The position numbers were made by a program, and so were the translations under genes. Shown here piece after piece: positions 60,085 to 64,000 of a DNA stretch of 64,000 bases. Position 1 is the stretch's first letter; every line of letters begins with the position of its first letter. This stretch comes from Acorus gramineus (Eukaryota; Streptophyta; Magnoliopsida; Acorales; Acoraceae): assembly GCA_030737835.1 (NCBI GenBank), contig JAUJYN010000013.1:4205354-4269353 (forward strand), read 5' to 3'. The notes beneath the pieces are model-generated. The model was not told where the DNA came from and made no database searches. It was given only the letters and a program-made list of their open reading frames with translations.

Positions 60085-60455
60085 TGTTTTAAGAAAGCAT
60101 GTAAACAAATATGTACATGAATATGAAAGCATAAGCTGATAAACAAATGTTTTGGATTTTTTTGTTTTTAGGAAAGCATGGAAACAAATATTTACAGAAG
60201 TGAGGAATGAAAGCTAATTAGCATATTTTTTGGATTTTTTTTTTTTGTTTGGAAAAGCATGTAAACAAATATGTACATGAATGTGAAAGCATAAGCTAAT
60301 AAACAAATGTTTTGGATTTTTTTTGTTTTTAGGAAAGCATGGAAACAAATATTTACATGAGTGAGGAATGAAAGTTGATTAGCATATTTGTTTGGATTTT
60401 TTAGTTTTTTTGTGAAAGCATGTAAACAAATATGTACATGAGTTTGGAATGAAAG
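60085..60455. repeat. 80-bp tandem repeat with an alternating 160-bp higher-order unit
   Basis: GAAAGCATG(T/G)AAACAAATAT starts units near 60091, 60171, 60252, 60332 and 60412. Odd units read GTAAACAAATATGTACATGA; units two and four read GGAAACAAATATTTACA followed by GTGAGGAATGAAAG. The array is therefore an A-B-A-B-A dimer repeat. It lies between the pol tail and the protease region of the minus-strand remains, where RT and integrase would be expected. Confidence 0.75.
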
Positions 60456-60456
60456 C

Positions 60457-61736
60457 TTACTTCGGTGGATCGGTCCCAGGTTTGTGGATTTGAACCACTT
60501 CTTCGAGTCGGCTAACCTTTATAGGGAGACTCATTTCTGGTGGAGGTTTTGCGGGTTCAGCTCCTTCTTCTCTTGCCCTCTTGGGTTTTCGCCCCTGACC
60601 TAGCATATCTTTGGGCGAGTAATTCTTCATTTTGTACGAGTACATCTCCCACTAAATGTGCATGGTGTAGATGATCCAGTTGTGGACTCGTGCCCCGTTG
60701 AAGCGTGCCTCTCCCCAGACAGATACCACTTCTTCGTGATACGGGAAGCGGAGGCATTGGTGCCGGGTAGATGAGACAGCTTCGATGCTGTTGAGTCACG
60801 TTCTTCTGACAATTAGGAGATGAGGGGATCAGATGTCCATGACCATGTAGTTGACGATTGTGGCTACCGGGCCGATCTTAAGTGAGAGAGTAACCAGCCC
60901 GCAGGTGTTTTTGCGTGTGCTGTCAAAAGCGTAGATGAACTCGTCCGATGTTTCTTTGGGACCTTGCCTTCAAGCTTTCGGTAAGCGGAATAGGTTAAGA
61001 CATTAGTTTTTGTTCCCGTATCTATGATAATGTGGCTAAATTCCTTCCCTCCGAGACTTGCAGTGATCGTGAGGGGCGCTGAGCAGACCCCGGTTTTGGC
61101 GACCTCGTGGTGGAGGAAGGCAATTAGATTGGACTGTACGTTGTTGCTTACTGAGTTCATGGTCTCGGCCGACCCTTTAGGGAGGTATTGAGTGCCGTAG
61201 GGGGATCTGGGTGAGTTGTTGCCTTCAGATTCAATAGCTGAGTGCAAAGTTGATGCAAACATATTGTGTAAGACCCAGTTATCTTTGTTTTCATACCTGA
61301 GGCATGCTTCTACCCAGATAGTCAGTATGTGGCCCATGAATGGTAATCGAAGACATTGATGCCTTGGGGAGCAGATGGCCTGGATACTATCCAACCATGG
61401 CCGTCCTAGCATTAGAGGGTATCTTGTGTCAACGTCGGCCATGAAGCATTCCGTTTCGCAAATTAGGGGACCAACGGCCAGCTCGAATACCCCGAGACCG
61501 TAGATGGTTTTCCCAAAATGGTTGAAAGCTTGGATAGTGGAGTGTACCGGCTGAGCAAAGGGGTGGCCTAGCTTGGGCATTTCCTGGTAGGTGGAACAAG
61601 TGATGATGTTCAACCCTGACCCTAGATCGATGAAAATGTTGTTTAGTGGTATGGCCTGGAGTCGCCCGCGAACGTGGAGGAGATATACTCGTAGCCTTGG
61701 GTCAGGATGGTCCTTGTCGGTGAAGGAGATAGTCAT
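60457..61736 (-). pseudogene. Gypsy-type element with two tandem retropepsin-like domains
   Basis: The open frame 61736-60864 holds a first aspartic protease-like domain: IFIDLGSGLNIITCSTYQEM (about residues 34-53), then LMLGRPWLDSIQAICSPRHQ and CLRLPFMGHILTIW. A second begins at about residue 222: TASLGGKEFSHIIIDTGTKT. It runs out of frame beyond 60864, but its matching end, SIEAVSSTRHQCLRFPYHEE, is read on the minus strand near 60700-60790. The last open piece (60645-60457) is Lys/Pro-rich. The domains resemble the protease of plant Tat/Ogre-like polyproteins. The first has DLG and the second DTG at the catalytic position. In-frame stops make this a relic. Confidence 0.65.
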
Positions 61737-61915
61737 CGGACGGCACGGGCCGTCTACTGTGTCAGTGCTTTTGGGGGACCCGTTGTCGTCTGGAAGCAGA
61801 TCATCTGAGGTACATTTCCCCTCCTCGGTTCCTTCGTCTGCTCCTTCGGGGACCTCCTCAAATGGTTCCTCCTCTTCTTCTTCTCCCGGATTATCTAGCC
61901 CGCTCTCATCTGATT

Positions 61916-62741
61916 CTATGTTGATGACTTCATGACTTGTTTTAGATGCTTTCTTTTAGATGTCCAATTGTGGTTATTTCTAAGTATCACTTGAAGTAAA
62001 TTTTTGATTTTTGGAAGGTCAAAATTGGGGTATCTACAGGCACATCTGTTTGCCCAGAGGGAGATGTCGGATTCGAGATGGTCAACCTTCTCATCAGATT
62101 CAAGGAGTTGAGGCCTGAGCACTTGAATGACTAGTTCAGAGCCTGGCTCAGGCGCTCCATCCCTGCAGTCCTGGAAGCCCTTACGATAACCCCTATCGTA
62201 TCCGACTGAGACGGCCTCCGCAGACTTCCTTTCTATCGGACCTAGGCGCTCCCGCACTCTTTCAAGAACTTTGATTTCAAAATCCCATTTCATCTCCCTC
62301 TTTTGCTGCTCGGCCTCAGAAATGTCGCTAGTCCTTTCGGCCCGTTCTTTTTCAAAATTCAAACATCTCTGAGAGGTCCTTTTTAAGTTTTTCAAACGCC
62401 CGGGAGTGCTCTTTCTGGGCAGCTTTCATAGCAGCCTCAGGTTTCTCCCGAGCTGCCCGCTCTTCCTCACGAACGCGGTGTGCCTGGACGACATCACTGA
62501 TGACTTGATCAAACTTTTGACCTGCCACGCTCGAATAAATGCCGAGCTGCCCCAAAATAAGAAAACCATAAGAATCGAGAAAGATAGATAAACGTAGTCT
62601 TCCACGATTTGGTTCACAACAAAATAAAACGTACCTGTAGGCCATGCTTTGCAAGATTGATCCCACCTCAGAAGCAGATATATCGCCAGCCAAGGCCTTG
62701 TCCTTCTCCAGGATCACGGATTGGATTAAACCAACCGCCAC
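61916..62741 (-). pseudogene. Coiled-coil region of a putative gypsy-type transposon ORF
   Basis: Two overlapping minus-strand frames (62741-62352 and 62395-61916) read on from each other across a frameshift near 62370. They are rich in Glu/Lys/Arg heptads (VREEERAAREKPEAAMKAAQ; EKERAERTSDISEAEQQKRE). Such coiled coils follow the PF04195-type domain in plant 'putative gypsy type transposon' proteins. The insert near 62550-62640 looks intron-like. No function assigned beyond mobile-element origin. Confidence 0.5.
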
Positions 62742-62999
62742 GTCACGGTCTTTCAGGCCAGAATCAGAAACTTGGACGGGCAGGTCTTGGTCTGAGGAGT
62801 AGGGACAAACGCCTGGACCTCTTGGTCTCGGGTCTCAATTGTTTTAATGACAAGAAGAACATAGAAAGGCACACAATGACGCCCTCTCACTGTCGATGAC
62901 GACAAGAGGAAGGAGCAACCGAGTAGAAGTACTCGGGACATCCCTCGCGTAGCGGCCATAACACCTCTCGAACAAAAAAGCGTCATATATTTCTTTCAG

Positions 63000-63413
63000 T
63001 CAATTTGATGAAGGGAAGGGTTCCCCATCACGACCAGCCATGTAACCATCGTAAAAGCCAGCGTAGAAGTCTTTAGGCCGTTCGTCCTCCTCTTCCTCCT
63101 TGATCAGAAGCCTTAGTTTTTCAAGCTTCTTCTGAATGGTGAAGACATGTTCCCAAACCACGAGGCTGGCCTTGCGAGGAAGGGCAGGGGGCTCTGCGAA
63201 CGGAGTGTCAGTCCTGACACGAGTGTCAACCGCAAATCGAGGAGGGCTGGGACTATGAAACTGACCGGAAATATGCATTTGAGATGGAGGCCACTCCTGG
63301 CTCTTCTTCAGCCACTGGGGAGCCTTGGAGGAACTTGACGTGATCCTCCTGCCAGGGAGATTCACCTCCGAGGATTTCTTCCTCCTCTTTTGCTTGTTCT
63401 CCAAAGTCCGCAA
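63000..63413 (-). pseudogene. Gag-like/transposon ORF segment, minus strand
   Basis: 137 codons, basic N-terminal part (KQKRRKKSSE), Pro/Ser-rich middle, then an acidic C-terminal stretch (LLIKEEEEDERPKDFYAGF). It lies in line with the pieces at 63900-64000 and 62741-61916, so probably part of the same decayed ORF. Not recognised on its own. Confidence 0.4.
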
Positions 63414-63884
63414 AATGGGGAGCTTGATGATTCAGGGCAGAATTAAGGGGGAGCTTGACGATTCACGGGACGGTCACCTCCGAGAAAAACTTCTTCCTCC
63501 TCTTGTTCCTCTTCTTTGATCTCAACCGGGCGGTTGTAGGCACGGCCGACCTGACCGCCACTCTGCGATGATGGTTCGACCTCCTCAACGCTCCTCCCCC
63601 ACCAGAAGCGGAACTTGATGCCTCACCTCAAGAAGTAGAAGGAGCGCCTTGGCGAGTTGCCCGACTCGAAGTTGGCCGAGAAGCCAGAGAAGGAGGAATT
63701 TGAGGGTTGACAGGGGCGGCACCCAGCATGGTCTTCCAGCTCCTCCCACGAAAGCCTAAGGCACAGTTTATGTCCCCCGTGCGAAGGCTCTCTTGTGGAG
63801 GACAAGCATTGAGGGACGAGTCACCTAGAGAGAAAAAGTGTAATAAAAGGAAATCACCTTTAAAAGAAGAAAAGCAACTGCTGC

Positions 63885-64000
63885 CAAAAGAAAGACCGAT
63901 CTGACTTCAATGGCGAGTCCCTCCAGTGAAGCGGAATCCGGTACGCGCAACCTTCAGGCATCCATGCGCCTTGGATCTTGAAATATTTGTACCGCCAATC
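63885..64000 (-). pseudogene. Putative gypsy-type transposon domain (PF04195-like), partial at window edge
   Basis: Minus-strand codons from the right edge give DWRYKYFKIQGAWMPEG and then IPLHWRDSPLKS, typical of the aromatic-rich domain of plant 'putative gypsy type transposon' proteins. The 5' end lies beyond the window. Confidence 0.5.

Overview
This is nuclear DNA of a flowering plant. The evidence is split genes with GT-AG introns, receptor-like kinases of the LRK10-like (LRK10L/WAK-associated) family, Tekay/Del- and Tat-type Ty3/gypsy LTR retrotransposons, hAT relics and MITEs. I cannot name the species from sequence alone. Apart from GC-rich retrotransposon DNA the window is AT-rich and gene-poor. 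The only host genes I can support are a small cluster of LRK10L receptor kinases on the minus strand.

Layout, left to right. 1-2472: decayed hAT transposase reaching a terminal inverted repeat. 2473-5485: no gene; a 42-bp tandem repeat, an hAT-type MITE with a perfect 8-bp target duplication, and a 44-bp minisatellite. 5486-8948: gene A, an apparently intact five-exon LRK10L receptor kinase with an RD kinase domain. 8949-12570: non-coding 5' flank holding an LTR-like block, a tRNA-derived SINE-like block and a Tourist-like MITE. 12571-17493: block X1, with scrambled, partly inverted pieces of an LRK10L kinase gene, an hAT deletion derivative and a second hAT MITE. 17494-20785: antisense solo LTR. 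20786-25883: gene B, the same ectodomain exons as gene A but in front of a different, non-RD kinase exon. 26056-29702: second copy of the flank. 29703-30061: broken ectodomain fragment (D). 30069-42650: third, partial flank copy, split by an 11-kb Tekay/Del-like element (31024-42038). 42651-47560: block X2, copy of X1. 47787-52340: gene C, copy of gene B whose first exon has lost the start codon and signal peptide. 52552-56906: truncated Tat-like gypsy element. 56907-64000: mostly remains of other gypsy-type elements; those on the minus strand include two tandem retropepsin-like domains.

How it fits together: an ancestral LRK10L locus spread by tandem segmental duplication. X1 + gene B and X2 + gene C are the two main copies, offset by about 30.07 kb before the solo LTR and about 26.8 kb after it. 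Insertions and deletions then made the copies differ: the solo LTR only near B, Tekay only in the third flank, the Tat element only beside C. The most notable product is a pair of receptors, A and B, with almost the same extracellular region but kinases of different subfamilies (HRD versus HLD catalytic loop). This suggests receptor/kinase domain shuffling through phase-1 introns.
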